Part shown: piece after piece, positions 35,099 through 45,887 of the stretch
How the letters are laid out: every line of letters starts with the position of its first letter
Numbering within the stretch: the first letter of the stretch is position 1
Assembly: GCA_022813625.1 (NCBI GenBank)
Contig: JAKLMB010000007.1
Span: 682,001-746,000 of the forward strand
Direction: 5' to 3'
DNA: 64,000 nt
Source of the DNA: Aaosphaeria pasadenensis
Lineage: Eukaryota; Ascomycota; Dothideomycetes; Pleosporales
Position numbers and translations under genes: made by a program
Notes under the pieces: model-generated
What the model saw: only the letters and a program-made list of their open reading frames with translations
What the model was told of the DNA's origin: nothing
The model's database searches: none

Positions 35099-37684
35099 CT
35101 ACTGCTGCTGTGGCGGTTGCTGAGAGGCACCATCGCCAGCCTTCTTAGAGTACGACACGGCGATAAACAAGTCGTCGCCCTTGCGCGTGGGCGTAAGCCT
35201 GGGAACCCAAAGCGGACTCTTGAGCGCCGCTGTCGCTGCGTCTGCCACCGCTGCCGCGTGTGCGTGTTGACGAGGGTAGTTCTGATCTCGTGCGCGGCTG
35301 GCGTGGAAGGGCTGGACGGCATCGGCGTCGTACATCGCGGGACTCTTGGGCCACTGTCCGCTCTGGACGCGTGCCGCGGTCCTGCCTCTCGGATGAAGGT
35401 CGTCGTCGTCGTCGTCCATGGCTTTGGACGCGGCGCTCCAGCTCTCTTGCACGCTCGAGTTGCGGAGTTGGCGGCGGTAGCCGCGCATGTAGTTTCGGAC
35501 TTCGGTGCGCTTGGGGCTGTCCATCTGGAGCTGCCGGCCCAGGTTTAGGGCTTCGCCTTCACCGCGGCGCTTGACGAGGAGGGCGGAGGGCTCCTTGATG
35601 ACGGTGGTAGCGGTGGATGGATTGTTACCGCTGCCGACGCTGTTCAGGACGAGGGGAGCTGAGCGTCGGGGACTGTCTAGGCTTTGCAGGCTGTGGGGGC
35701 TCTTGGGACTGCGAGGGCTGCGGGGGACGAGCTGGTTCGAGGCGCGTGGCACCTTTGGGTATCGGAGGTTAGAGATTGGGGACTCGGCGACGGGGGAGAG
35801 TTTGCTGTCGGATGCGAGTTGCTTGTTGTAGTTGTCATCCTCGTCGTCTTCTTCTGGGGTGGGATCGTTTCCATCAATCGACTCGAAGGACGTCTGCGAA
35901 GACATGGAGTCCCGGTGGCTGAGTGAGGCTCGCGATGTCGCTCGAGACACAGTGCTCATGGATGTCTTGGGTCGGAGGTTTGAAGATGTCTTGACTGGCT
36001 GCTTGCCTCGGCTGATGGTGCTTGGTGCTGGACTTGCGTTCGGCGTCGCACGCCTCGGCGAGACGTCTCCGAAGTAGTAGTCCGGAACGTCGTTGTTGCT
36101 GCTGTTGCTTCGTGTGGATCGACCCGTGGTCCCAGATACGGAACGGTCGCGGACGGGAGAAAGACGGATGGGAGGGGCAAGTGGTATGATCGCAGGTGGT
36201 GGTGATGGGAGATGTGTATTAGACTTTATCTTAGCCGGTACTATTCGCTCGATGTTCGAGATCGAGTGCCGGACGGGAATGTTTAAGGAAAGGCCCGGCT
36301 GTCTGGAGGAAGAAGAGCTGGCTGGGCTAACATGAGGCCGTGAGGGCTGTAAAGAGCGTATGGGCGGGACAGGCATGGGAGGCGTCGGTAGCAGTATCGA
36401 GGATCTTCGGCGGATTGCTTCTTCATCTTCTTCGAAGACAGTGTGCTGCGTGAGTGTACTGTCAGGGCGTCGACTAGCAACCTCCGGAGCCTTCAGAGTC
36501 GACACTGCTTGACCGCTCGCTGGTTCCTGCCTTGCCCTGCTAGAATTAGAAAATACCGAGTCGGCCGGCAACTCGGCACTTATGGCAACCCCAATGGGGG
36601 CTGCAGATGAAAGAGATTGGGGTGAGTCCACCCTGTTCGACGAAAAGTTGTGGTTGGTGTTGATTTTAGGAAATGGCTTGTTCAAGCTCGGCTTCGTAGG
36701 AGGCCTTCGGTCGGTGTTGGGGAGTGTCTGCATGGCGTAAAGTTGGAGGTTCTGGTCTGCATTCTTCCGCTGAGGCCTAGGCCGTGACGGGTTGGCATTG
36801 GTGAATCCTTCCTGGTGCGTCCTCTGGTTCTTCCTTGGGTTTGTCCATGGTCTTCGATTGTCTTGAGGCATTGGCCTTGGAGGGTAACTTGACTGGATGG
36901 GTGCTGGAGTGTGAGGTACGTAACCAGCGAACGGACTTGGACCACCTTCAGATTGCCCACTGCCCTTTTCCAAGCCATCTCCATCGTTCTTCCGCTCCCT
37001 TCGTCTCCTTAGGAAGATGCTCAAAGCCATGAGACCGATGGCAAGGATGAAGACGGCGGCGGCAGCCACGGCAAGGCCAGCAATCTGAGCTGGCTTCATC
37101 GTCCTTGGAGACTGGCTTTGTACTTGGCTTTCTGCTGCCGTCTGAGTGGGAGATGATGCGGGTGGCATGGAAGATACTGAGTCAGTGTCCACGATGCCAG
37201 AGGTAGGGATGGAGGAAGGACGAGTGGTAGGCGTCGAGAGGGTTTGTGTAGCAATAGTAGTAGGTAGACCTGTGATCGAAGAGGTAGATGGGATAGTGCT
37301 TGTTGCAACAATAGTCAATGCACTTTGAGTAGGTACGACGGCGTCCTTTTGTCCAAGACAGATGGCATATGCTGAGGCAGCCTGGCTATCGACGGTAGGG
37401 CAAGAGGAGTATATGCATCCGAGGGCTACCTCGCCGAGTGCTTCTCCGGCAATACTATAACGCGAGCACAGACAGTTGAGGTTGAATGGTGAGGTACATG
37501 CCAGAGGGAAGCGTGCCAAAAGTGAGGCCTGAACGCATGGCTGTGCACATGCAGGCACGGCACGCTGGATGGGACTCGGAAGCGGGGACGGAGAAGATGT
37601 GTTTAGAACGGAAGATTGCGGCGTGGTTGATGCTATTAGAGTAGGAAATAATGTGCATAGCCGTTTGAAGTGGCTGAGAAGCAT
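35099..37684 (-). CDS. CFEM-domain single-span membrane protein with long inner tail
   Basis: Single exon, 861 residues. A signal peptide of about 19 residues is followed by a CFEM domain with eight cysteines at 46, 50, 63, 71, 73, 90, 95 and 109 (PACAQPC, NCLC, GCIYSSC). CFEM domains occur in fungal surface proteins, some of which bind heme or act in host sensing. A Ser/Thr-rich, probably O-glycosylated stem (about 115-195) leads to one membrane helix at about 201-225 (IAGLAVAAAAVFILAIGLMA) and a stop-transfer RRRRERK. Some 635 residues then lie in the cytoplasm: Ser/Pro/Arg-rich and disordered, with short conserved-looking pieces such as RTEVRNYMRGYRRQL near the end. There is no kinase domain, no GPI signal and no Pth11-type seven-helix region. 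The layout resembles a Wsc-like sensor. The ligand is unknown. Confidence 0.88.
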   Translation of the reverse strand: MLLSHFKRLCTLFPTLIASTTPQSSVLNTSSPSPLPSPIQRAVPACAQPCVQASLLARFPLACTSPFNLNCLCSRYSIAGEALGEVALGCIYSSCPTVDSQAASAYAICLGQKDAVVPTQSALTIVATSTIPSTSSITGLPTTIATQTLSTPTTRPSSIPTSGIVDTDSVSSMPPASSPTQTAAESQVQSQSPRTMKPAQIAGLAVAAAAVFILAIGLMALSIFLRRRRERKNDGDGLEKGSGQSEGGPSPFAGYVPHTPAPIQSSYPPRPMPQDNRRPWTNPRKNQRTHQEGFTNANPSRPRPQRKNADQNLQLYAMQTLPNTDRRPPTKPSLNKPFPKINTNHNFSSNRVDSPQSLSSAAPIGVAISAELPADSVFSNSSRARQEPASGQAVSTLKAPEVASRRPDSTLTQHTVFEEDEEAIRRRSSILLPTPPMPVPPIRSLQPSRPHVSPASSSSSRQPGLSLNIPVRHSISNIERIVPAKIKSNTHLPSPPPAIIPLAPPIRLSPVRDRSVSGTTGRSTRSNSSNNDVPDYYFGDVSPRRATPNASPAPSTISRGKQPVKTSSNLRPKTSMSTVSRATSRASLSHRDSMSSQTSFESIDGNDPTPEEDDEDDNYNKQLASDSKLSPVAESPISNLRYPKVPRASNQLVPRSPRSPKSPHSLQSLDSPRRSAPLVLNSVGSGNNPSTATTVIKEPSALLVKRRGEGEALNLGRQLQMDSPKRTEVRNYMRGYRRQLRNSSVQESWSAASKAMDDDDDDLHPRGRTAARVQSGQWPKSPAMYDADAVQPFHASRARDQNYPRQHAHAAAVADAATAALKSPLWVPRLTPTRKGDDLFIAVSYSKKAGDGASQQPPQQQ

Positions 37685-38520
37685 ATTTGTACAGGAACTT
37701 TGCAGATAGTAAGCAGCATACTCCGGATGGCGATGAAGCCTGCGACGGATGATATGGAAATGGAATGAAGTGACTGACAGATTGGAAATCTATGAACGCA
37801 TCATCTAGGAAAGTAAATCAGGCAAAGGAAATGCGCTCCCGATCAACAGCAGCGTGACGCAGATAGGAAAGGAAATTGAAGGACGGAATTCAAAGGAAAT
37901 TCGTAAAGCCGTAGGCGCTCATATGATTGTTTTGATGGGGTTGAACAAAGTGGATGGTTGCTGGGCCATATGTACCAGGACGCAGTCCTTTGGGTATCGT
38001 CAGAGGTCTGCTCGGGCACGCGCCGAGGCGTCGCCTCGCGAATACTCTCGAAGCCATTGGCATGAGATGTTAGCGCTCGGAGAGTGGTTTGGAGCACGTC
38101 GCCAAAATCTCGAGCGCTGTATGGTGTTGGTGATGCAAGAGTGTGGTTGTAGGCGCTGGCAGACAATAGGCGCTATCCGCGATTGGGACACGTACCTAAG
38201 CGCCGACCACTCAACCAACCTATTATTGTTTCCCACCAACACGCGAGCTTCAATCGACTGTCGTCCAGGCACCTCACGCACCTTGGCCTACGTTCTGTAC
38301 GTTGCCCCGTTGCAATCTGATCCTATCATTGTCGTGCTGTCGTGCGATACCGTTCTCGTACCATCCAGTGTCATTCTCTGTCTTCGTCCTTCTTCTCGTT
38401 CTCGTAGCACCGCCGTGTTCTTCTCCGCAGCCTGATGGAGCATTGCCTGAAGATATGGAAGCCCAATCTCAAGTAGAGTAATCATGCTCTCTCTCTCACG
38501 CCACGGTGCCTCATACTCAA

Positions 38521-41500
38521 AGTACTCCGTACAAACTAATCGTTCATACAAGAGGCGTGGGCGGGACTGTCCGTTTGGGCGTGAGAACCTTCAGTTTACC
38601 CGTCGACCCATCCTGCACACATATGCGGCTGACATGCACCATGCGACCCAAACGGGAGCTTATCGATTGCTCAGCCCTCCCACACCCGCATTGCCCAGGG
38701 TTACCCAGATCTCAAGTTTAGAAACAATAAAGTGAGATTTCAACCGAGATCCTCCATTCGAACAACCGAAAGGTTCGCATCTCGCTCCAATGACGCACTC
38801 GGAATAAATCCACACTCTGGTGAATCTGGTCAGCCACTTGGCCAACTGTCCCAATCGAGTCGCTCGAAAAGGTCCGAAGAGGCTTAGTGGGATGGAGCGG
38901 GACGACTCCGTACCCGTCGTTGCTTGATCGATTAACAGATGCGGCCACGCGGCGTAGGCAAGTGAGATGGATGGCGCTGGGAACTACTTCGCCCTGTGGA
39001 GATAAACAAAACAAAATAGAACAGCAAAACTCTCCGCAGACGCCACGGACATGCAATGCATGCGAGCAGTATACTTTGTAGTGGGAAAGCGAGGAAGCTC
39101 ATCTAAAAATCCGAGAGTACGGAGTACTGTGGAGAGAGATTAGTCAAAACCATTGCGCCATTCAAGCACATACTGCTCCGTAGTTGTACAATGATCCCAT
39201 CCGTATCTTTAGGTTGGACACTACTGTGCGCAATCTACCAGTGCAATGGTCTAGAAGGATGTCAAATTATCGCTGTACATGGACATGACGGATGGTGTAG
39301 ATGCGGCGCATGGGCCAAGTCCGAGACTTTTCAGCATTCTCGTATGTACGGAGTACATGTATGCTGTGCTACGAAAGTCGAGAATGGACAATGCCAATTC
39401 ATTCAACAATTGCAATCTATGGACGAAAATGAAATTCCCGGTCATTGAGGGTCTTCATGATGGCACTGTGCCGTAGAAAGAATCGTGTTTAGCGTATACA
39501 AACTAGGTACGGGAACTTGGATATGGAAGTTCTGTTCATAGGTACGAAGTACGGAGTATTGTGTGAGGCTCTTCCAGTAACGTTCAGACATTGTTTGGTA
39601 CAACGTCTGTTGCCAACGTTGTCGCATATGGGCGCAGGCTTGACAATAGTGGATGGTGGAAATTGTCCGGCTATCTCAGTAGACAAGGAGAACGCTGCGT
39701 TTTTTAGTATTCCTGAAAAAGCAATCCCACAGCTTCAGCTATCTACTCAAGAACCCCTCAAGCTGATATAAGGCCGTCCATCTAAATGCTATTGATGACA
39801 AGACCCCATAGACAGGGGCAAATTGCAAACTCCAAATGATGTTCACGATCGAAATGGCGCATTGCAGATCCGGATAGGAGAACTGCGGGATACAGACAGC
39901 CTACAGGCATCAAGGCTCGACCTCCAGCTAAGAATACGAATTGTTCTAATAGCTTCAGTAGCTCGTGAAGAGCATGATTATTGTGATAGTTGGTGATCAT
40001 GGCAACAAGCGTGCCTAGGGAGCGGAGGCATTTTAGGAACCTGCGGCGAGATCCACCTTCCACGTGCTGGAGGCGTCGATCGTGCCGTAGGGCCTGACTC
40101 GACCAAGTGACGATGTGGATCTGGACCTTACTCTCATGGCAGGAGTGGCAGCGTCTTCGAAAGGGGCTGCAATCTCTGCTCGGAAGCACGACGCGGATGG
40201 AAATGGGAATGTTTGGCGGCCGAGGCGACGTGGGAAAATGGGCATCCTATCCGGGCCTTTTTGAGCTATTACGGGCATGTAATTTTTCTTTTCGCATTAT
40301 TGGTATTGCATAATTTCTTTTGGCGTGTTCGGACCCTGCGTTCGACCTTTGGGTGGGGAAAAGGCCATGAGTACTCCGTACTGCATTCGACCTTCCCATT
40401 AATTAATGAGCGATATCGTGAAGACACTGATATTGAAGTGAGAGACGGATTGGTATTGGAGCGCGTCCCACGAAACAGTTCATCGGATTGTTGCTATCGT
40501 CAGGGGAACGATGACTAAGGGATGAACAATTTTTCTTTACTGAAATGCATGAGCCGACGGTGGCGATGATTGGATCCCTACTGGTAAAGCGCAACGCATG
40601 GCGAGTCGGGGAGATGAAGAGGCGATTGTTAGAGACTTTGATGGATCACAGACCGGCCTACAGCGCTAGTCCTAAAGGAGGAGAAGCCGGATGCGGTATG
40701 CAGGTGATCCCTCCCTTTCTTCGGTTGAGGGCCGCCGTGCGGTTGGCGGAGAGACAACGAGTGGCGGCTTCTGTAGCGACTGCAGGGCGTTGAGGTTCTG
40801 CTGAAACCGAAGTGCTTGTGGGGTGATGGGCGTTGGAAGGTTGAACAGCAGGAGTAGCGATGGATATTACGTGTTACTCCGGGGTGTGGCCTGCCGGTCA
40901 CCTCAATGATGGACATGGCGTGGCCACAACCCGCGATCATCAAACCCATCTGGAAACACAGCGTGAGTGCGTTTCAATCTGGCCATGGGCCCCCTATCCC
41001 AAAGCCGAGCAGGGCAGGGTGCGGTGCAATAGGCCAGTTGGACAGGCCGTGGCCAATGGCCCCAACGCTCAGGCTCTCTATTCGATGCGGCCCCCTATTT
41101 TATTTTCTTTCTACAGGAGTTCTAGAAGAGAATTGCTAGTCAGGGCTAAAAGGGCCGGATGAGCACCCAGCATTGATGGGCCGGGTGGGGGGTGTGCGGT
41201 GGGACAGTCAGACAGTAGGACAGATGGGTAGCTGCCGTGTCAGAGTCTAGAGACAGGTGCAACAGTGTCTTTGACAGTTTGCTGGAGCGACTGGCGGTAG
41301 AAGATGGACACTGCAGGTGGGTTGAGGAGAGAAGAAGAAGCGGTGTCGTAGGTAACTGCGCTGTACGAGTACAACACCGGTAGACACGGAGGATCAACGT
41401 TGGAAGTTGAAATATGGAGATGCACAATTATGGGCGGGAGTTAAAAGGGGAATTCACGACCGATGGGCAGACGTAATGATCGCCCTGGAAAAGGTGAGCC

Positions 41501-43143
41501 ATTGGCGGCAATCAAAGCAAGCGAGTGCAGGTTACGGTGAGCGAAGGAATGGCCTGGGTATGCAGTTAGACGAACATCAGGAACAGCTAGTCGCAGCGCG
41601 AACAGGCGGGTCCCGCCGTGATTGCAGTAGGAGAAGCATGTCACCCGGCCAGGAACAGGAACTGATGACGGAGAGTAGGGGAGAATGTACTCCATAGGGC
41701 AAAAAGAGAAAAAGCCGAACTGATATTGAAGTCGAGGCGGAGAATTCAGTTCAGACCTGAGATGTCAGTGTATTGGTAAGTAATTGATAATGGCGCATGC
41801 CTTGACAAGAATAATAATGGTAGTGATGATGTTCGTAGATGAGGAACTAAATAGATGGAAGATACGACCGCGGTGGATTAGATAGTGAGATGTATAGAGT
41901 GTATTCCCGTAAATACGGAGTAGAGTGGGTAATAGATAGATCAATACTCCATAGGCACCTAGACATGTTGGCAGTAGCATCATGGCGGACTGTAAACTCA
42001 GGTCCTGATGTCGTGATATGGTATTGTACTCGGTACTCAGAGACAAGAGAGACACAGAGCGATGTGCTCCAGGGGCCTGCCCTGTCTGTGTCATACGATG
42101 AAGTATGATAGGTGCTGTCTCTTGTCATGCCTCGCTAGCTTTCTTTACGCATGAACAATTGGCTGCCATCAATAATTATGGTTGATTGATGAACAGCGAA
42201 AGCGAGACGAAACAGAGGAGAACAGAAGAGCAGGAGAGACGAGTGACACGGATATGGCAACGCTATTTTGGAGTAGTAGCAGGTTACGAGTAGCTAGCGG
42301 GGAGTCCGGGTTGAGGCTAGTATGAATAAGTATCCCGACTAACCAACTACCCAGTTAGGTAGTTAGACATCTTGGGAATACAATACCCAGGAGTTGTCAA
42401 CTGTACTTGTAGTCTGTGGGAGTTGGTACTGGGGAGAGACGGCGTCCATGGACTTGGGATTCATCCACAGTCAGGGCTCAATCGTCTCTTTGTATGTACG
42501 GAAGATGGCGTATGCATGTACATGTACATACAATAGAAGTAGAAGTAGCTACAAGTCGCTGCTCGTATGGCAAATACATGTCGACCGAGAACAATGATAA
42601 TGATCTGGTTAGTACGGAATATAGAAGGTGATATATACTGCGATTCATGACAATAACGATAATAACTACTCTACTCCGTACCCAGGTCATGTTATGGATT
42701 CGTACTGTATGCTTTATCCACACCCACAGTACCTCGTACTACGTACAGCTGAAGGATCTCAATACTCTACGAAGTACAGTTAATAAAATCATCGTCACAA
42801 AGTGAATGCTCAATCTACATACCTTGAACCATCCCCCAATAGTACCTCAGCATCGTGAAAGTCTTTGCGTTCCTTTCCAGGCATCTCCATGTCGTCTCTT
42901 TCTTCTAGTCTGTTAGTTCCGCTTCGATCCCCCCTCCCAAGCCTGCAAGTGCTTCACCCAAATGGATGGATTCGGATTAGCGTATAATCTCTCCCCTTTC
43001 GTTCCATCACATCCCCCTCCAAACCCTTGAAAAAGTATCATCACCAGGTTTTCTCCAGAAGGAATAAGAATAATGAAATATGATATCGTTCAAAGAGTTG
43101 ATGGATACTCTTATCACTGCTTCTGGTGTCTGATACGGAGTAC
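38521..43143. repeat. Dense cluster of GTAC-GGA-GTAC palindromic motifs
   Basis: Exact cores (TACTCCGTA or TACGGAGTA) begin at 38,523, 39,118, 39,347, 39,550, 40,372, 41,914, 42,671 and 43,134; a near copy GACTCCGTAC lies at 38,904. Orientation is mixed. The 39,345-39,357 copy extends to TGTAC-GGA-GTACA with complementary arms. Confidence 0.75.
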
Positions 43144-43359
43144 ATGATAGATAGATAGATAATACTACACAGTATAGTTAGCTGTTGTGCGACTCTGTTT
43201 CTGGTTGTTTCTAGGTGTCGTCGAGAACGCCATGTTGAACCCACAAGCCTCCAGCCGCCACGCCCGCAGGTCCACCACTTTTCACACTTGATGGCACTAG
43301 ATGGAGATGGTTACAACTTTCGGCTTGGTCGCTTGATCCTCATCTTCCACTGTCCACTA

Positions 43360-44561
43360 TCATGTCCTACCTACAGTCTACCACTGTACCTAGGCTCCTC
43401 AGTCTCCACAATCGTCCGTTCACCCAGACCAGGCCAAACACCAAACACCAAACCCTTTCCTTTCCTGACCTGTCCTGTTCCATCTCATGCCCCAAACCTT
43501 GCAGCACCGGCAGCAGCAGAAGCAGCCAAAGGGCCCTTGAACCCACCCACACCCGCTTGTGCATCAGCAGCACCAGCAGGCGCATCAGAAGCAGTATCCT
43601 CGTCGTATCCCCCCCCTACACACCCTCGTAACCCTTTGCGCACCCTCTCCATCAATTCAATCAAATCAATCAATCAACAATCGCCAAAATCCTTCTCCCT
43701 CTTCCTTTTCCTACCTAGCACGCACACGCCTACGTTTAGTATACTTTCCCACTCTCATACTATTCCCCTACTTACCTACTCTAATTTACTCCTCTCCTCT
43801 CCTCTCCTCTCCTCCCCCCTACTCCTACTCCTACTCCTACCCTAACCCTACCCTTACACTCCTTCGGTCCCCCCCCTTCATCAACCATTCACCATCCCTC
43901 CACTCTCTCTCTCTCTCTCTCTACACCTCACCCTCACCACTCCGTCTCTCACTCTCACTCACTCTCCCACCTACCTATCACCTTCACCTGCATCTTTTGT
44001 TGCTTCACGGATATTGTAATTAATACCTGGTAAGTTTTACCTCCATCACTTCTTCTTCTCACACTACGCAATTCCTCACGGCGTTCTCCTGCGTCTCATT
44101 TCGTCTCGCCTCCTCTCTCTCTCTCCTTCACTTTAGCACCGCAGTAATCCCGGGTTCGGATTGGTAAAAGCGCGCCACCAGCCTCGCTCTTTCTTCCACT
44201 GCTTGCCGAACTTCTCTACCTCCTCACTCTCCACCATAACCCTCCTCCTCCTCTTCTTCGTCCTCCACCACCGTCAACATCCTCACGCGATCGCTCGCTC
44301 ACTCACTCATTCGCTCATCATAATACAATCACGCCCTGCGAGTAATCACTGACATTTCCCGTGCAGCAGATTTCCGTGTTGGCAGGCCTTTCGACGGGAA
44401 TCTCCACTTACCCTAAACTTCCCTAGTCTATTACCCCTAACGCCTGTTCACCCCCGAGCAGTCCCGTCAATCCTTCAACCACGTCAATTCTGGTTGAACG
44501 CATCCTCATCACATACACCTATACCTCGCCTTAATCGTCGGATTCGTCCCCTACCGTCATC
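43360..44561 (+). promoter_or_regulatory. Pyrimidine-rich leader and promoter of the G-alpha gene
   Basis: About 1.2 kb with very few G residues on the coding strand, including CTCCT repeats (43,793-43,816), CTACTC repeats and a CT run (43,902-43,922). A strong donor-like GTAAGT begins at 44,030. Candidate acceptors are GTGCAG ending at 44,366 (CTGAC branch site just before) and GAGCAG near 44,460 (CTAAC before it), so a 5'-UTR intron is possible. Confidence 0.45.
43793..43922 (+). repeat. Pyrimidine microsatellites (CTCCT, CTACTC and CT repeats)
   Basis: Consecutive simple-sequence blocks: a pentanucleotide CTCCT run, a CTACTC-type run containing two CCCTAA-like units, and a (CT)n tract at 43,902-43,922. 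Confidence 0.8.
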
Positions 44562-45887
44562 ATGGGTTGCGGAATGAGCACAGAGGAGAAGGAGGGAAAG
44601 CAAAGAAATGAGGAGATCGAGAATCAGCTCAAGCGCGACAAGATGCTTCAGCGCAATGAGATCAAGATGTTGCTTCTCGGTCAGTAACACTCCTTTCTTC
44701 TGTGCTGACATACACGTCGCACAATGAGAACATTTCTAATGCGATGCAGGTGCTGGTGAATCTGGAAAGTCCACCATTCTCAAGCAGATGAAGCTCATCC
44801 ACGAGGGTGGCTACTCACGCGACGAGAGGGAGTCGTTCAAGGAGATCATCTTCAGCAACACCGTCCAGTCGATGCGCGTCATCCTCGAGGCCATGGAGTC
44901 GCTCGAGCTCCCTCTTGACGACCAGCGCGCCGAGTACCACGTCCAGACCATCTTCATGCAGCCTGCTCAGATTGAGGGCGACAGCCTACCCCCGGAGGTT
45001 GGCAACGCCATCTCCGTCCTGTGGAAGGATGCCGGTGTCCAGCAGTGTTTCCAGCGATCGCGCGAGTACCAGCTCAACGACTCCGCCAAATAGTATGTCG
45101 CTCCCTTCGCTCCTCTCCCGTGTTTCTCTGCGTCGCTGCGGTTCCGCGTGATTACAAATACTAACACCCACACAGCTACTTCGACTCCATTGACCGCATT
45201 GCCGCACCCGACTACATCCCCAACGATCAGGATGTCCTCCGCTCGCGTGTAAAGACCACCGGTATCACCGAGACCACTTTCATCATCGGAGACCTCACAT
45301 ATCGCATGTTCGATGTCGGTGGCCAGCGATCAGAACGTAAGAAGTGGATACACTGCTTCGAGAACGTCACCACCATCCTTTTCCTCGTCGCCATCTCGGA
45401 GTACGACCAGCTCCTCTTCGAAGATGAGACCGTCAACCGTATGCAGGAGGCTTTGACCTTGTTCGACTCCATCTGCAACTCCAGGTGGTTCGTCAAGACA
45501 TCCATCATCCTGTTCTTGAACAAGATCGATAGGTTTAAGGAGAAGCTTCCCGTGAGCCCCATGAAGAACTACTTCCCCGACTACGAGGGTACGTATCGCG
45601 CATTCCCTCTCACTTTTTTGCGTTGAATGCTGACCAAAAGAAATAGGTGGCCCAGACTACGCAGCCGCTTGCGACTACATCCTCAACCGATTCGTCTCGC
45701 TCAACCAACATGAGACCAAGCAGATCTACACTCATTTCACATGTGCCACAGATACCATGCAAATTCGATTCGTCATGGCTGCTGTTAACGGTACGCCATC
45801 ATCATCCTCCCCTTGTCGAGCGACTGGAACTAATTGTTTGCAGATATCATCATCCAAGAGAACCTTCGTCTGTGCGGTCTGATATAA
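44562..45887 (+). CDS. Heterotrimeric G protein alpha subunit, group I
   Basis: GTPase that couples seven-helix receptors to cAMP and MAP-kinase signalling; orthologues are FadA, GNA-1 and CGA1, which control growth versus sporulation, mating and virulence. Five exons, 44562-44679, 44750-45092, 45176-45588, 45647-45790 and 45844-45887, give exactly 353 residues, the standard group I length. MGCGMS carries the Gly2 myristoylation and Cys3 palmitoylation sites. GTP-binding motifs are GAGESGKST (40-48), RVKTTGI with the catalytic Arg near 178, DVGGQRSERKKW with the catalytic Gln near 204, NKID and TCATDT. The C terminus CGLI holds the pertussis-toxin-type Cys and marks group I. All catalytic residues are intact. 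The upstream gap is 6.9 kb. Confidence 0.98.

Larger units (their letters stand above)
37685..44561. other. 6.9-kb gap between divergent CFEM and G-alpha genes
   Basis: The largest gene-free stretch in the window. No open frame resembles a known family. 38.5-43.2 kb carries eight exact and at least one near copy of the GTAC-GGA-GTAC motif. 43.36-44.56 kb is strongly pyrimidine-rich on the plus strand and is likely the G-alpha leader. Confidence 0.6.

Noticed and set aside
37854..38435. 193-codon plus-strand frame
   Set aside because: No domain, signal peptide or codon bias, and it sits in the CFEM gene upstream region.
43836..43860. Telomere-like CCCTAA units
   Set aside because: Only about two imperfect units inside a general CTACTC pyrimidine repeat; not evidence for an interstitial telomere.
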